This document shows, piece by piece, positions 18,485 through 28,900 of a stretch of DNA of 56,560 nucleotides. The notes under the pieces were generated by a model. That model saw only the letters and a list, made by a program, of their open reading frames with translations, was not told where the DNA came from and ran no database searches. Positions within the stretch are counted from its first letter, which is position 1. Each line of letters opens with the position of its first letter. Source of the stretch: Deltaproteobacteria bacterium (GTDB lineage Bacteria; Myxococcota_A; Polyangia; Haliangiales; Haliangiaceae); contig JACCRC010000519.1 in NCBI GenBank assembly GCA_013813765.1, forward strand, positions 1 to 56,560, read 5' to 3'. The position numbers and the translations under genes were made by a program.

Positions 18485-20558
18485 AGCCCACCTTCACGAA
18501 GACCTCGCGGCCCTCGCCGGGAAGCTTCGGAACGATGACCGCGGGTGCCATCTCGGGGAACCGATCGAAGTCGCCTGGCGCGGGGACCTCGTCTCGCTTC
18601 CCGAGGATGTTGCGCACGCCGAGCGTGACGTCGAAGCCCTTGATGTCGGGGACGTAGATCGTCGCGTCGAGCCCGAGCCACCCTCGCGAGCTCGGCAGCG
18701 GATCGCCGTTGTCGTCGGGCCGCGTCTCGCGGCGGCTCACGAACACTGCCGCGGCCGAGATGTGTGCGCGGTCGAGCAGCTTCGGTGTGGAGACGCCTCC
18801 TGCCGCGGTCACCTTCGGCGCGTTCACGACGTTGCCATACTCGACCGCCGCACCCGCCGCGCCGCTGCCGACCCTCGCGAGTGCCGCGCCGCCGAACGCG
18901 TACCAGCCCCCGCTCGTGCGATACGTCGCCTCGGCCTCGACGCCCTGCGTGACATAGACGCCGACGTTCTGGAACTGCAGCAGCGTGTCGTCGGCGGGAT
19001 CCGGAAGCTGCTCGATCACGTCGCGCGCCTTCCAGTAGAACGCGGAGAGCCGGGTCGAGAGACCCGTGATCGGACGCGCCCACAACACGCCCTCGAAGCT
19101 GCGCACGGTCTCCGGCTTGATGTTCGGGTTCGCCGAGAAGTCGACGCCGTCGGCGAAGTAGCCCTCGAACGCGCTCGGGTTGCGGAAGCCCTCTGCATAG
19201 AGGAGCTTCAGGCCATATTTCTCCTCGTTCGCGAGGAACAGCGCGGCGCGGGGCGAGATGCGGCTCGCGATCTTCGTGTTGTTGTCGAACCGCACGCCAC
19301 CCGTGAAGCCGAGCCACGGCAGCGGCTGGCCATCGAGCTCCGAGTAGATGCCCTGGATGCTGAAGTCGAGAGGAACGACGACCGCGTTCGCACGATCGCC
19401 TTCGGTGTACGAGCGGCTCTCGGTCTGGTTGTAGTTCGCTTCGGCGCCGGCGGTCACCCCGAGCTTGCCATCGGCGCGAAGCTCGTAGCGGCCTCGAACC
19501 TCGGCGCCGAGCGTGCGCGCATCCCCGTAGTCGAGGAAGACGTCGTCGGTGTAGTAGATGCGATCGTGGTAGCGATACAGGTTCAAGTAGCCGCGCCCCG
19601 TGACCGTGAGCCGCTTCGACAGCTCCCGCGTGTGCCCGCCCTCGGCGAGTAGCTGGTAGTTGAAGAGCTCGAACGGCGGTGTGTTCGCGGGATCGCTGTC
19701 ATATGGCGCGAACGGGATCTCGCGCACGCTGCGATACGCGCGCACCTGGCCGAAGCTACCGCCGTACGTTCCGGCGACTGCAGCGATCACCGTGTCGCCT
19801 CCGTCACTCTCGAGCGGCCTCGTCGGATCGATCTCGTCGATCCTCGCTCCTTCACCGATCCGCTTCAGCACCAGCACCGAGCCGCGGATCTGCTTGTCGA
19901 CGCCACCCTGTGCGAACCCGGCCGTCGCCGAACCGCCGCTGATGCTGCCGACGCCGAGCCGTCCCCACGCGCGCGAGCCTTCGAGCGCACCGCGCGTCAC
20001 GATGTTGATGATCGCGAAGAACGCATTGGTTCCGTAGACCGCGCCGACGGGCCCGCGGATGACCTCGATGCGGGCGATGTCGTCGATCGACACGAGCCCG
20101 TCCCACCCGACACCGCCGAACGCGCCCCACGCTTCGTTCACCGTGGCGCCGTCCACGAGCACGAGGATGCGGCTGTTGAAGCCGCCGGGGATCTGGACGC
20201 CGCGGATGCCGACCTGGTTCGTGAGGCGCGTGTCCTGGATGTAGACACCCGCGACGCCGGCGAGCGCCTCCGCCACCGTGCGATAGCCGAACCGGCGGAT
20301 GCGATCGGCGGTGATGACCGTGACCGCGGAGGCCACGTTGCCGAGGCTCTGCTCGCGCTTCGCGGCACCGACGACGATATCCTCCTCGGCGGTCGCCGCC
20401 GCGAGCACGGTGGCGGAGCTGGAAGGCTCGTCCTCGGCGGGCGGCAGCGGCGGCAGGTCCTGAACGTCCACCGCGGGTCCGTCGGCCCAGGCACGCAGCG
20501 CGACTCCCTGGCTGAGGACGACGGCGAGGATGATCGCGCGTCGTACGTGAGGGGTCAT
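18474..20558 (-). CDS. TonB-dependent outer-membrane receptor, first tandem copy
   Basis: The ATG at 20558 overlaps the stop of the SpoIIE gene (ATGA) and gives a signal peptide ending at RAWA. The mature N-terminus has an acidic/proline linker (DLPPLPPAEDEPSSSATV) shared with the second copy. Then come a TonB-box-like EEDIVVGA, the plug (VTVITADRIRRFGY, LVLVDGATVNEAWG, IEVIRGPVGAVYG) and a long barrel ending in VKVGYSH. It is 694 residues. The plug region closely matches the downstream receptor while the extracellular-loop regions differ, which suggests duplication followed by change of ligand. TonB/ExbBD genes are not in the window. Confidence 0.92.
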   Translation of the reverse strand: MTPHVRRAIILAVVLSQGVALRAWADGPAVDVQDLPPLPPAEDEPSSSATVLAAATAEEDIVVGAAKREQSLGNVASAVTVITADRIRRFGYRTVAEALAGVAGVYIQDTRLTNQVGIRGVQIPGGFNSRILVLVDGATVNEAWGAFGGVGWDGLVSIDDIARIEVIRGPVGAVYGTNAFFAIINIVTRGALEGSRAWGRLGVGSISGGSATAGFAQGGVDKQIRGSVLVLKRIGEGARIDEIDPTRPLESDGGDTVIAAVAGTYGGSFGQVRAYRSVREIPFAPYDSDPANTPPFELFNYQLLAEGGHTRELSKRLTVTGRGYLNLYRYHDRIYYTDDVFLDYGDARTLGAEVRGRYELRADGKLGVTAGAEANYNQTESRSYTEGDRANAVVVPLDFSIQGIYSELDGQPLPWLGFTGGVRFDNNTKIASRISPRAALFLANEEKYGLKLLYAEGFRNPSAFEGYFADGVDFSANPNIKPETVRSFEGVLWARPITGLSTRLSAFYWKARDVIEQLPDPADDTLLQFQNVGVYVTQGVEAEATYRTSGGWYAFGGAALARVGSGAAGAAVEYGNVVNAPKVTAAGGVSTPKLLDRAHISAAAVFVSRRETRPDDNGDPLPSSRGWLGLDATIYVPDIKGFDVTLGVRNILGKRDEVPAPGDFDRFPEMAPAVIVPKLPGEGREVFVKVGYSH

Positions 20559-22195
20559 GCAGCTCCGCGCCCGGCGATCTGCGGGCTCGACATCGGCGGA
20601 TCGAACTGACACAGGACGAACGTGACGTCGTCGTCCGCCGCGGTGCCCTCGCCGTAGTTGTCGAGCGTCGTGACGAGCCGGTCGCGCAATGCGATCAGTG
20701 ACTCCGACGTCTCCAGCGATTGCCCGGTCAGCGTGTTGCGCAGCCGGCGATCGCCAAACAGCTTGCCCGCGGCATTCGCACGCTCGACGACGCCATCGGT
20801 GAAGCACACGAACAGATCACCCGCGCGCAGCTGCAGCGAGCCGCGGCGGATCTCGACGGCGATGTTGCGATCGCCGAGCGGGTTTCCACTCGCCGCGATG
20901 ATGCTAGCGTCCTCGAGGATCCGAGTCTGGCCTAGCTTGATCACGTACGGGAAGTTCTGCCCCGCGTTCGCGTAGTGAAGGATCCCGTTCGTCGAGTCGA
21001 ACACCGCGGCGAACGCGGTCATCAGCACGTTGTGATCGCCGACCTGACGGATCGCGGCGTCGATCGCGCGGAGCACTTGCTCCGGCGTCAGCAAGCGCTC
21101 GTCGATGCTCGACAGCGCCTCGACGGCGCCGCGCGCGGTGGCCGCGATCATCGCCGAGTGGATGCCGTGGCCCGTGGCATCGCCAATGACGAGCAGCATG
21201 CGGCCGTTCGACAGCTTGCGATACGTCCACCAGTCGCCGCCGCAGCTCGACGCCGGCTGGCAATACCCGACGACCTTGAGCGCGCCATGTTCATCGAGGG
21301 TCTGCGGCGGCAACATCGCCTGCTGCACCTGGCGAGCGAGCGACATCTCCTTCTCGAGCGATGCTTTCTGCGCCTGCTCGACGAGCAACCGCCGGATCTC
21401 GTCGGCCATCTGATTGAACGTGCGCGCGAGGACGCCGAGCTCGTCGCGTCGCCCCTCGGGTACGCGTGCCTTCAGGTCGCCGCCGGCGATCCGGCGTGCC
21501 TGGTGCGTCAGCGCCTTGATCGGCTTCGCGAGCTGCATGCCCTGCAGCGCGGCGAGCACGATGCCGATCGTCAGCACCATCAGCGACACCAGCAGCACGC
21601 GGTTTCGTGACGCGGCCGCGCGATCCTTCGCAGCGGCGAGCAAGGTCTGTAGCTCGCTGACGAGCCCCGCCGTGGACACGCCCATCCGCACGGTGCCGCC
21701 GAGCTTGACCGGAGAACCGTAGACCCAGTCCGTCTCGGTGCCGGCCTGCGCGTGGACGACCTCGCCGTTCTTGATGCCACCCGCGAGCCGCTTCTCGAGC
21801 TCGGCAAGCTTGTCCTGCTCGGGAGCCTTCCCGGTGCGCGCGACCGCGGTGCCCGTGCCGTCGAACACGACGAGCCACTGCACGCGCTTGTCGCCCGTGA
21901 CCTCGTCCTCCTGCAGCGCCTGGTCGATCAGGAGCTGGAGATCCGCGTACTGGCTGTTCGCGAGTGGCAGGTTCACCGAGGTCGCGATCGCGAGCACGAC
22001 CAGCTCGGACTCGCGGATGATCGAGCGCTCCCCCGCCTGCTTGCGGACGCTCATCTGCGTCTCGGTCAGCTCCTGGATCGACCTCTGGCCAAACCAGGCC
22101 GCAGTCCCCACCGCCGCCGCCACCACGAACGACGTGGCGAGGATCAGCTTCACCGAGATCGGAATCCCGGCGCGGGGTTGACGCGGTGCACCCAC
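20555..22195 (-). CDS. Membrane HAMP-SpoIIE (PP2C-type) serine phosphatase
   Basis: A 546-residue RsbU-type signalling protein starting at GTG. Membrane span 1 is near residues 15-35 (LILATSFVVAAAVGTAA), a periplasmic sensor region of about 160 residues follows, and span 2 is near 197-218. Next come HAMP (KPIKALTHQARRIAGGDLKAR), a short coiled coil (EKEMSLARQVQQAMLPP) and a SpoIIE phosphatase domain. The metal-binding Asp positions are seen in GGDWWTY, IGDATGHG, CFTDGVVE and DDDVTF. Such enzymes dephosphorylate anti-anti-sigma or related proteins. As the first gene of an overlapping set with two receptors and a binding protein, it may transduce an envelope signal. Confidence 0.92.
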   Translation of the reverse strand: MGAPRQPRAGIPISVKLILATSFVVAAAVGTAAWFGQRSIQELTETQMSVRKQAGERSIIRESELVVLAIATSVNLPLANSQYADLQLLIDQALQEDEVTGDKRVQWLVVFDGTGTAVARTGKAPEQDKLAELEKRLAGGIKNGEVVHAQAGTETDWVYGSPVKLGGTVRMGVSTAGLVSELQTLLAAAKDRAAASRNRVLLVSLMVLTIGIVLAALQGMQLAKPIKALTHQARRIAGGDLKARVPEGRRDELGVLARTFNQMADEIRRLLVEQAQKASLEKEMSLARQVQQAMLPPQTLDEHGALKVVGYCQPASSCGGDWWTYRKLSNGRMLLVIGDATGHGIHSAMIAATARGAVEALSSIDERLLTPEQVLRAIDAAIRQVGDHNVLMTAFAAVFDSTNGILHYANAGQNFPYVIKLGQTRILEDASIIAASGNPLGDRNIAVEIRRGSLQLRAGDLFVCFTDGVVERANAAGKLFGDRRLRNTLTGQSLETSESLIALRDRLVTTLDNYGEGTAADDDVTFVLCQFDPPMSSPQIAGRGAA

Positions 22196-22246
22196 GACCT
22201 TCGATCGTACCGATCACCTCGGTTCCAGGCAATCGCTGGACCCGGC

Positions 22247-22813
22247 TTAGGGCGGTCTCAGCCGGCCGGTCGCGAACGCGCTCGCCACGGCGACGGAGAA
22301 CAGCTCCTCCAGAGGCCGCGCCACCGCGTCGCCCTCGAGAAGCCGCAGCGCGGACGCGATCGCCTCGATCGTCGACACCATCCCCGTTCCCGGCGAGTTT
22401 CTCAGGCGCGCGGCGGGTACCGGCACGTCGGGCAGCCGGAGCAGCGGCAGTCCGCGCAGTGCCGATAGCTTCCTGAACATCCGGCGCGCCTGCGACCAGG
22501 TCGCATCGAGCACCACCAGCTGCCGGGGCGGTGGCACCGGCGCAGACATCCTCGGCTCGCCCGCGGGGAACAGCACCCACGCTCCATCGAGCGGTGGGAG
22601 CTCGGTCGGGCCGGTCATCCCACCGTGATCGACGAGCACGCTGTTCGGTAGCGCCTGGTGCGCGAGCCGGCCGGTGTTCGACGACCGTGTCGTCTCCCCG
22701 TGGTGCCGGACGATCACGATGCGCGTCGCGGTGACGACCGTCGGGATCTGCGCGCACAGACACACGCGCTGCTGGAGCAAGCAGCGCGTGCAGCGCTCGA
22801 GGGCAGAAGCCAC
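22247..22813 (-). CDS. DTW-domain tRNA-uridine aminocarboxypropyltransferase
   Basis: A 188-residue protein of the DTW/YfiP-TapT family, which adds the 3-amino-3-carboxypropyl group from SAM to uridine in tRNA (acp3U47 in E. coli). Visible marks are the N-terminal Cys cluster CTRCLLQQRVCLC, the VDHGG segment, and the name-giving motif in the form LDATWSQARRM. NSPGTGMVSTIEAIA near the C-terminus is also typical. It follows the large surface-protein gene by three bases and precedes the SpoIIE gene by 51 bases. Confidence 0.85.
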   Translation of the reverse strand: MASALERCTRCLLQQRVCLCAQIPTVVTATRIVIVRHHGETTRSSNTGRLAHQALPNSVLVDHGGMTGPTELPPLDGAWVLFPAGEPRMSAPVPPPRQLVVLDATWSQARRMFRKLSALRGLPLLRLPDVPVPAARLRNSPGTGMVSTIEAIASALRLLEGDAVARPLEELFSVAVASAFATGRLRPP

Positions 22814-22816
22814 GAG

Positions 22817-25800
22817 CTATCTACAGCAACGGAAGCCGACGTTCGGGAAGAAGAACGCGTCGTTCGCGAGCGTGAAGTTCAGGCTGCATGTCGTGCCCGG
22901 CACCTCGTTGTTCGAGGCACCGCCTCGCAGCGGGTTCTGACCCGACCCGCGCGCCTGCGTCCATTCCTTCACGTTGCCGCTCATGTCGAACGCGTCGTTC
23001 GTCCCGGTCTGGTTCGCGAAGCACGCGGGCAAGCTGCCCGTCGGCACGATGCCGTCCTGATCGCCCGCGGCGACCGGGTCGGTGTCGAAGTCGTCGGCGT
23101 TGCAGGTCGTCGGCTGAGGCGTTCGCGGGTTGGTCTGGTAGGCCCACGAGTCGTCGAACGTCGGTGCCGTGGTCGCCTGTCGCGAGATCGCGATGGTGTC
23201 GACAATCACGCCGTCGTCCCGCAGGTAGATGCTGAACGTATGCGTGCCCGCGGCACCGCTCGTCAGCGCCGGACCCACAACCCACTGCCACGTATCATTC
23301 AGCGTCGTGGCAACCGACGTGCCGTTCGCGGCACCGGCGGTCGCTCCGGGATTGAGTCCCACCCACACCGAGTTGCCAATGTTGACGCCGATGCCGATCG
23401 TGATGCCCACCGTGCCGTTCACGTTCGCGGTGTCATCCGTGAAGGCACCAGGGTCCGCGACTGATCCGATCGCCACGCTGAGCTCCGTGGTGTTGGCGCC
23501 AGCGACCTCGTACTCCTCGACAAAGCCGTTGGCGGGCGCGCCCACCGCGACGGTCGAGCTAGCCGTGAGGTTCCACGCGCCAATGGCGAACACGGTCATC
23601 GGACCGTTGAGCGTGACCGCCGGCGGGTTCGGAGCATTGGTGGTCGTGTTCGCCACGCCGCCCGAGACAATGTTCGCGGTATTGAACGATCCTGCGCGCA
23701 TCACATTGAGGCCGGTGACGTTGCTCGTACCGGACGACACGTACGCTTGGTAGGTCTGCGCGCCGGCCACCGTGGCAACCCGGTATGCCACCGAGAGGCG
23801 ACCGTCGTTGGCGCCGTCGTCCAGGGTCGTCGAGATGATCTGCGTGAAGCCGGCCTGGATCGTATGGGTGGGAATCCCGGTGACGGTGGTCGGGCTCCAC
23901 GTCGTGACGATCACGAGATCGCCGACCTGCGTGGCCGCATTCGCCGTGCCGGTCACGCCCGCGACCGGAGCTGTCGGGGTGCGCATCACGTTCGTGGTGC
24001 TCGGCGCCGGGGAGCGCATGCGCAGCCACATCCGGTAGCTCGTCGCCCCCATCAGGCTCAGCGAGTAGTCGAGGCGCGATGACTGCGTCAGCGCATTCGC
24101 GGCCACGAGCTGCGAGAACCCGGTGTCGGGCACCTGCATCGCGGTCACGCCGTTGAAGTTGGTGGGCGAGATCCTGGTCCACGTGCGACCGCCGATCGTC
24201 GTGTTCGCCAACGCGTCCTCGGCCTGGATGAACGTGAAGTCCGTCGTTCCCGTCGTGGCCGGCCCCGTGACCGGATACGCCGGCTTGGGTTCGCACATGT
24301 GCTGCCACTCGGCCTCCGAGCACAACCGTGCGCCGATCGAGGCGCACGCATTGACCGCGGTCGGGTAGTTGACGTTCGTCCACGGCTGCACGCCCTGGCG
24401 CGAGCACGCGACGTTCTGCAACGTGCCGGGGTTGACCGTGCCGGAGTCCGGTCGCGATGCCTCGTACTTCATCATCTGCACCGCGAGGCCCGGAACGTTG
24501 ACCCACTCCTGACCGGGGAGGTTGCCGGTCGCGGCGCCCTCGTCGGTCTGGCCGTTGCAGTTGTTGTCGATGCCGTCGCAAGATTCCGGCGCGGCACCGG
24601 TGCCGACCTGCGTGTACACGCAGACCGCGGGACCGTTCAGGTTCATCGAGTCGCACTGGAACGTGCCGCTCGAGCGACACCCGCCGATCATGCCGTTGTC
24701 GCAGGACTGGCCCTTGTTCGGCTGGCCCTCGTCGATCCGGCCGTCGCAGTCGTTATCCTTACCGTCGCACAGCGTCTCGGGGACGATGATGCCGGGGTTG
24801 CCTGGCATGTTCGGCATGTTCAGCGAGACGTCCGGATCGGTGTACGTGCACTTGAAGCCCTGCGCACCGAGGCACGCGCTCGTGGTCGCGCCCATGCACT
24901 CGCCGACGTTGAGACAGAGGTTCGCGGGCGGCGTGAGCATCGCTTCGGTCGTGTTCGGATTGCAGTCGTTGTCCATGCCGTCGCAGACCTCGTTGCCCGA
25001 GATCGTGCACGGGCCGTACTCGCAACCGTTGGCGACCATCCCGTCGTTGTTGTGGAAGCCGGTGAAGCACGCGGCGATCGTGCAGCCGACCGGATTACCG
25101 CCGCAGCCCGCGAACGCGTTCTGCGCCGCCAGGTTGCAGGAGTTGCCGCACATCCCGCAGTTCTGCGGGTCGCTCATCAGGTTGAAGCCGTTCGTGTTGT
25201 TGCCGTCGCAGTCCTGATCGAGCGCGTCGCAGAGCTCGGGCGACGGAGTGATCGCACCGACGCACGTCGGCGTGCCGCCGACGCACATCAGGTTGCCGAT
25301 GTTGCACTCGCCGGTGTTCGTGCCGGTCGGGCACGGGCCGATCACGCCGATCATCTCGTCGAACTTGCCATCGCAGTCGTCGTCGCGGTTGTTGCACGTC
25401 TCGGGCTGGCCACCGACGGTACCGCTCGCACCGACGCACTGGATCGTGCCGCTGACGCAGCGGTTCGTACCGGCGACGCACTCGCCGACGCTGGTGCCGC
25501 ACACCGCGCCGCCACCCGGATCACCATCATCCGGCGTGCCGTTGCAGTCGTTGTCCTTGAGATCGCAGATCTCGGGCATCGGCGGCTTCGTGCACGTGAT
25601 CACGCCGTTCGTGCACTGCTTGACGCCACCCATGCACTCGCCGACCTGGTTCTGGCACTGATCGCCGACGGTGGGCAGCGTGCCCTCGTCCGTCATGCCA
25701 TCGCAGTCGTTGTCCTTGTTGTCGCAGACCTCGACGCCGGTGTTCATGCAGTTGCCACCGTCGCCGCCGTCGCCGGCATCGTCATCGCCGCCGTCGTTGC

Positions 25801-25939
25801 CGTCGAGCGAGTCACCGTTGCCGCCGTCACCGAGCACGCCGCAGTTGAGGCAGTAGTCGTTGACGTTGCACGACAGCGTCATCGACGAGCTGCCGATCAA
25901 GAGGAGCGCGGCGAGTGCCCGCATCCAGGCGCGATTCAC
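22817..25939 (-). CDS. Large secreted MopE-repeat protein with a split FGE-sulfatase-like domain
   Basis: The 1040-residue product starts at a GTG overlapping the previous stop; ATG at 25924 is an alternative. An N-terminal export signal (ALAALLLIGSSSMTLSC, possibly lipidated) and a Gly/Asp linker come first. Then there are seven MopE-like putative metal-binding repeats (for example DNKDNDCDGMTDEG). A formylglycine-generating-enzyme-like fold starts near residue 495 (ASIGARLCSEAEWQHMC). It is interrupted at about 567 by a carbohydrate-binding-like module (FIQAEDALAN, YRMWLRMRSP), which is itself interrupted at about 643-850. The outer module resumes (NSVWVGLNPG, IYLRDDGVIVDTIAISR), and the FGE fold resumes near 936 (FDMSGNVKEWT, VGFRCCR). 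Likely a surface adhesin or binding protein. Confidence 0.82.
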   Translation of the reverse strand: MNRAWMRALAALLLIGSSSMTLSCNVNDYCLNCGVLGDGGNGDSLDGNDGGDDDAGDGGDGGNCMNTGVEVCDNKDNDCDGMTDEGTLPTVGDQCQNQVGECMGGVKQCTNGVITCTKPPMPEICDLKDNDCNGTPDDGDPGGGAVCGTSVGECVAGTNRCVSGTIQCVGASGTVGGQPETCNNRDDDCDGKFDEMIGVIGPCPTGTNTGECNIGNLMCVGGTPTCVGAITPSPELCDALDQDCDGNNTNGFNLMSDPQNCGMCGNSCNLAAQNAFAGCGGNPVGCTIAACFTGFHNNDGMVANGCEYGPCTISGNEVCDGMDNDCNPNTTEAMLTPPANLCLNVGECMGATTSACLGAQGFKCTYTDPDVSLNMPNMPGNPGIIVPETLCDGKDNDCDGRIDEGQPNKGQSCDNGMIGGCRSSGTFQCDSMNLNGPAVCVYTQVGTGAAPESCDGIDNNCNGQTDEGAATGNLPGQEWVNVPGLAVQMMKYEASRPDSGTVNPGTLQNVACSRQGVQPWTNVNYPTAVNACASIGARLCSEAEWQHMCEPKPAYPVTGPATTGTTDFTFIQAEDALANTTIGGRTWTRISPTNFNGVTAMQVPDTGFSQLVAANALTQSSRLDYSLSLMGATSYRMWLRMRSPAPSTTNVMRTPTAPVAGVTGTANAATQVGDLVIVTTWSPTTVTGIPTHTIQAGFTQIISTTLDDGANDGRLSVAYRVATVAGAQTYQAYVSSGTSNVTGLNVMRAGSFNTANIVSGGVANTTTNAPNPPAVTLNGPMTVFAIGAWNLTASSTVAVGAPANGFVEEYEVAGANTTELSVAIGSVADPGAFTDDTANVNGTVGITIGIGVNIGNSVWVGLNPGATAGAANGTSVATTLNDTWQWVVGPALTSGAAGTHTFSIYLRDDGVIVDTIAISRQATTAPTFDDSWAYQTNPRTPQPTTCNADDFDTDPVAAGDQDGIVPTGSLPACFANQTGTNDAFDMSGNVKEWTQARGSGQNPLRGGASNNEVPGTTCSLNFTLANDAFFFPNVGFRCCR

Positions 25940-28900
25940 GAGGCACCTCCGTCACGGCGACGGCGTCGTGTGGTGGCGAACAGCGCGAACGCGAGGCCGA
26001 ACGCGAGCGTGCCGCCCGCGCCACTGCCGGCGTTGCAGCCGCCACCACCACCGGTCGTGACGTGCTCCTCGATACCGGCATCCGGCAGGAACGTCGCCGG
26101 GTCGTAGCAGGTGCCGCCCTTGCAGAGCTCACCCGGGTTCGGGCACGTCGTACCGACGCACGGATCGTCCTTGCACATACCGCCGTCGTTCTCGTCGCAG
26201 AACTGACCCTGCGGGCAGGTCACGAACGCGCACGGGTTGTCGATGCACTTGCCGGTGTTGTCGTTGCAGGCCTTGCCGAACGGGCACGGCATCCCGCACG
26301 GGTCGGACTCGCAGACGCCCATCCGGCAGCGCTGGCCCGCCGCGCACGTCACGTCGGCGCAGCTGCCGAAGCAGGTGCCACCGACGCAGTACTGCCCCAT
26401 GCCGCAGTTCACGCCCTGGCACGGGTTCGAGACGCAGACGCCGTTGATGCAGTTCTCGTTCGCCGCGCAGCGATCCGGGAACGTCGTGCAGTTGTCAGCC
26501 TTGCACTCGCCCGTCGGCCGGAAGCAGACCGTGCCCGGCGCGTTGCAGGTGATGACGAGCGGATCGCAGGCCGCCACGCAGACGTGATCGTTCGGGTTAC
26601 CCGGGCGCGGGCGGCACACGATCTTGTCGGTCGGGTTCAGCGGGTCCTGCGGGCAGGTCACGTTGAAGCACGGATCCGCGAGGCAGAAGTTGTTGATGCA
26701 CGTCTTGCCCATCGGACACGGGAACTCGGACTGGCTGCACGGGAACGCGCACTGGCAGCTCGTGCACGTGGCGCCCGTGGCGCACAGCGTGCCTTCGTCG
26801 ATCTGACCGTTGCAGTTGTCGTCGGCGCAGTTGCAACTCTCCTGACCGACCGGATCGCCGTCGCAGACCTCGGCGCCGTTCTCGCACTTCTCGACACCGT
26901 TGCAGACGCCGGCGCTCACGCACGGGCAGTCGTCGGCGTTGTTCGGGATGTTGTCGGGGCCGTCCGGGTCATCGCAGGCCCAGTCCTCGTCGGTCATGCC
27001 GTCGCAGTCGTCATCGATGCCGTTGCACGTGTCGTCGTCCGGTGCCGGCGTGGTGCTGCACTGGCTCATGCCGTTCACGCACACGAGCTGACCGGTACCG
27101 CAGCCCATCGAGCAGTCGGCCGGCTCGCAGGTGCCCATGTTCGGCATGCCGCTCGGGTTGTCGCAGCTGGGCGTCATCGGCGAGCCCGCGCACTGGGTGT
27201 CCGTCGTGCACGTGACCGGCGGCGTCTCGTCGACGCGACCATCGCAGTCGTCATCGAGGCCGTTGCAGATCTCGGTGACCGGCTGCTGCTCGTTCAAGCA
27301 CGCGCCGAACGTGCCGTTGCCGTTCAACGGGCAGGTGCGGATGCCGGGATGGCAGATGCAGAGCGCCGGTCCAAGCATCTCGCAGCCCGTCATCGGCATG
27401 TGCACGCCGCCCGGGTTGTTCCGCGGGTCGAGCGCGGGGAAGCCGCCGTTCATGTTCGAGCACGCCTGCGTGAAGCCGTCGGCGTTGCCGTCGCAGTTGT
27501 TGTCGAGGCCGTCGCAGATCTCGGTGCTCGGCGTCTGCGCGCTGCACGCGCCGTAGCAGCAGCCCGCGCCGGTGCAGGTGGGGCTCGGGTTGCAGCCGGC
27601 GGCGCCGATGCACGGACGCGAGCCGAGGCAGGTGCCGGTGCCGCACGGAAGCGGCGGGACGCCGTCGTCGGCGGTGCCGTTGCAGTTCTCGTCGAGGCCG
27701 TTGCAGATCTCGCCCTGCGGGATGCAGTTGCAGCCGCTGACGTTCTCGTCGACCAAGCCATCGCAGTCGTCGTCGATGCTGTTGCAGCCGAACGGGACCT
27801 CGTTGTTCGCGTTACCGGGCGTTCCCGCCGCGGTCGGATTGCAGAGCAGACCCGACGGGCTCGCGATGCACGTGCCGGCGACCGTCGCGCCCGCGGCGTT
27901 GACCACGTTGCACGCGTTGCCGGCCGAGAGGCCGTTGCACGCGGTCTGGCCCGAGTTGCACGAGAGGCCGGTGCCATCGGTGCGGCAGACGTTCGCGCCG
28001 TTGACGAGGCACTTGCCCTGGCGGCCGTTACTGCACGCGGCGGCCTTGCCCGGGAAGTCCTCGTCGACGAGCACGTCGCAATCGTCGTCGAGGTTGTTAC
28101 AGGTTTCGGTCTTGATCGCGTCGGCGAGGATCTGGCCGATCGCGAGCTGGAGGCTCGTCTCGTCGTTCGCGTAGAAGCCCTCGCTGACACCCGCGACGTC
28201 AGGAGCTCCGCCGGCCTGAGCAATCGCCTCGATGTCGGTGTCGGGTCCGTTGATGCCAAAGCCGATCGCCTTGGTCTGGATGGTGTAGCGGTTCAGGCCG
28301 CACGCGAGGTTGTTGCGCGTACCGCCGACGCAGCGCCGGTTCGTGCACGTACCACCGGGGCAGGTGAACGTCAGATCCGTCGTGAGCATCGCAGCCGCCG
28401 CGGCGGGCGCGTTTCCGCCGCACGTCTCGTCACCGTCGGTGAGGAGGATCGTGATGTACGGCCGGCACTGCGAGAGGCAGCAGCAGTTCGCGCCAGTGCA
28501 ACCCGCGGTCGCATCGCACGTCGTCGGGTTCGAGTTACACGCCGGCCCCTTGCCGGGCTTTGGAAGGAACGACGAGTCGATCGGATCGGTCGCGATCGGA
28601 GCAAATCCCGACGAGGCCGAGGGCCAGATCGTGGAGCCGTCCGTCGCCTGCAGACCTTGCCAGTAGCGGTGTGCACCGCGAAGCGCGCCACCGAGCGGCG
28701 TCCAGCTTCCGGCTCCCCAGACCTCCGGCCGAGCCGCGAGCGAGGTGCCGGGACCTCCGCACGTTCCGCACGAGAAGTCCGTCCACGCACCCGCCGCATC
28801 GTTGCCGCCGTCGACGAGACCGGTGAGCATCTCGGAGCGCGCGTCGCTCGCCATGCCGGCAGTGCAGTTCACGCCGCACGCGCCGATCGCGCTGTTGCAG

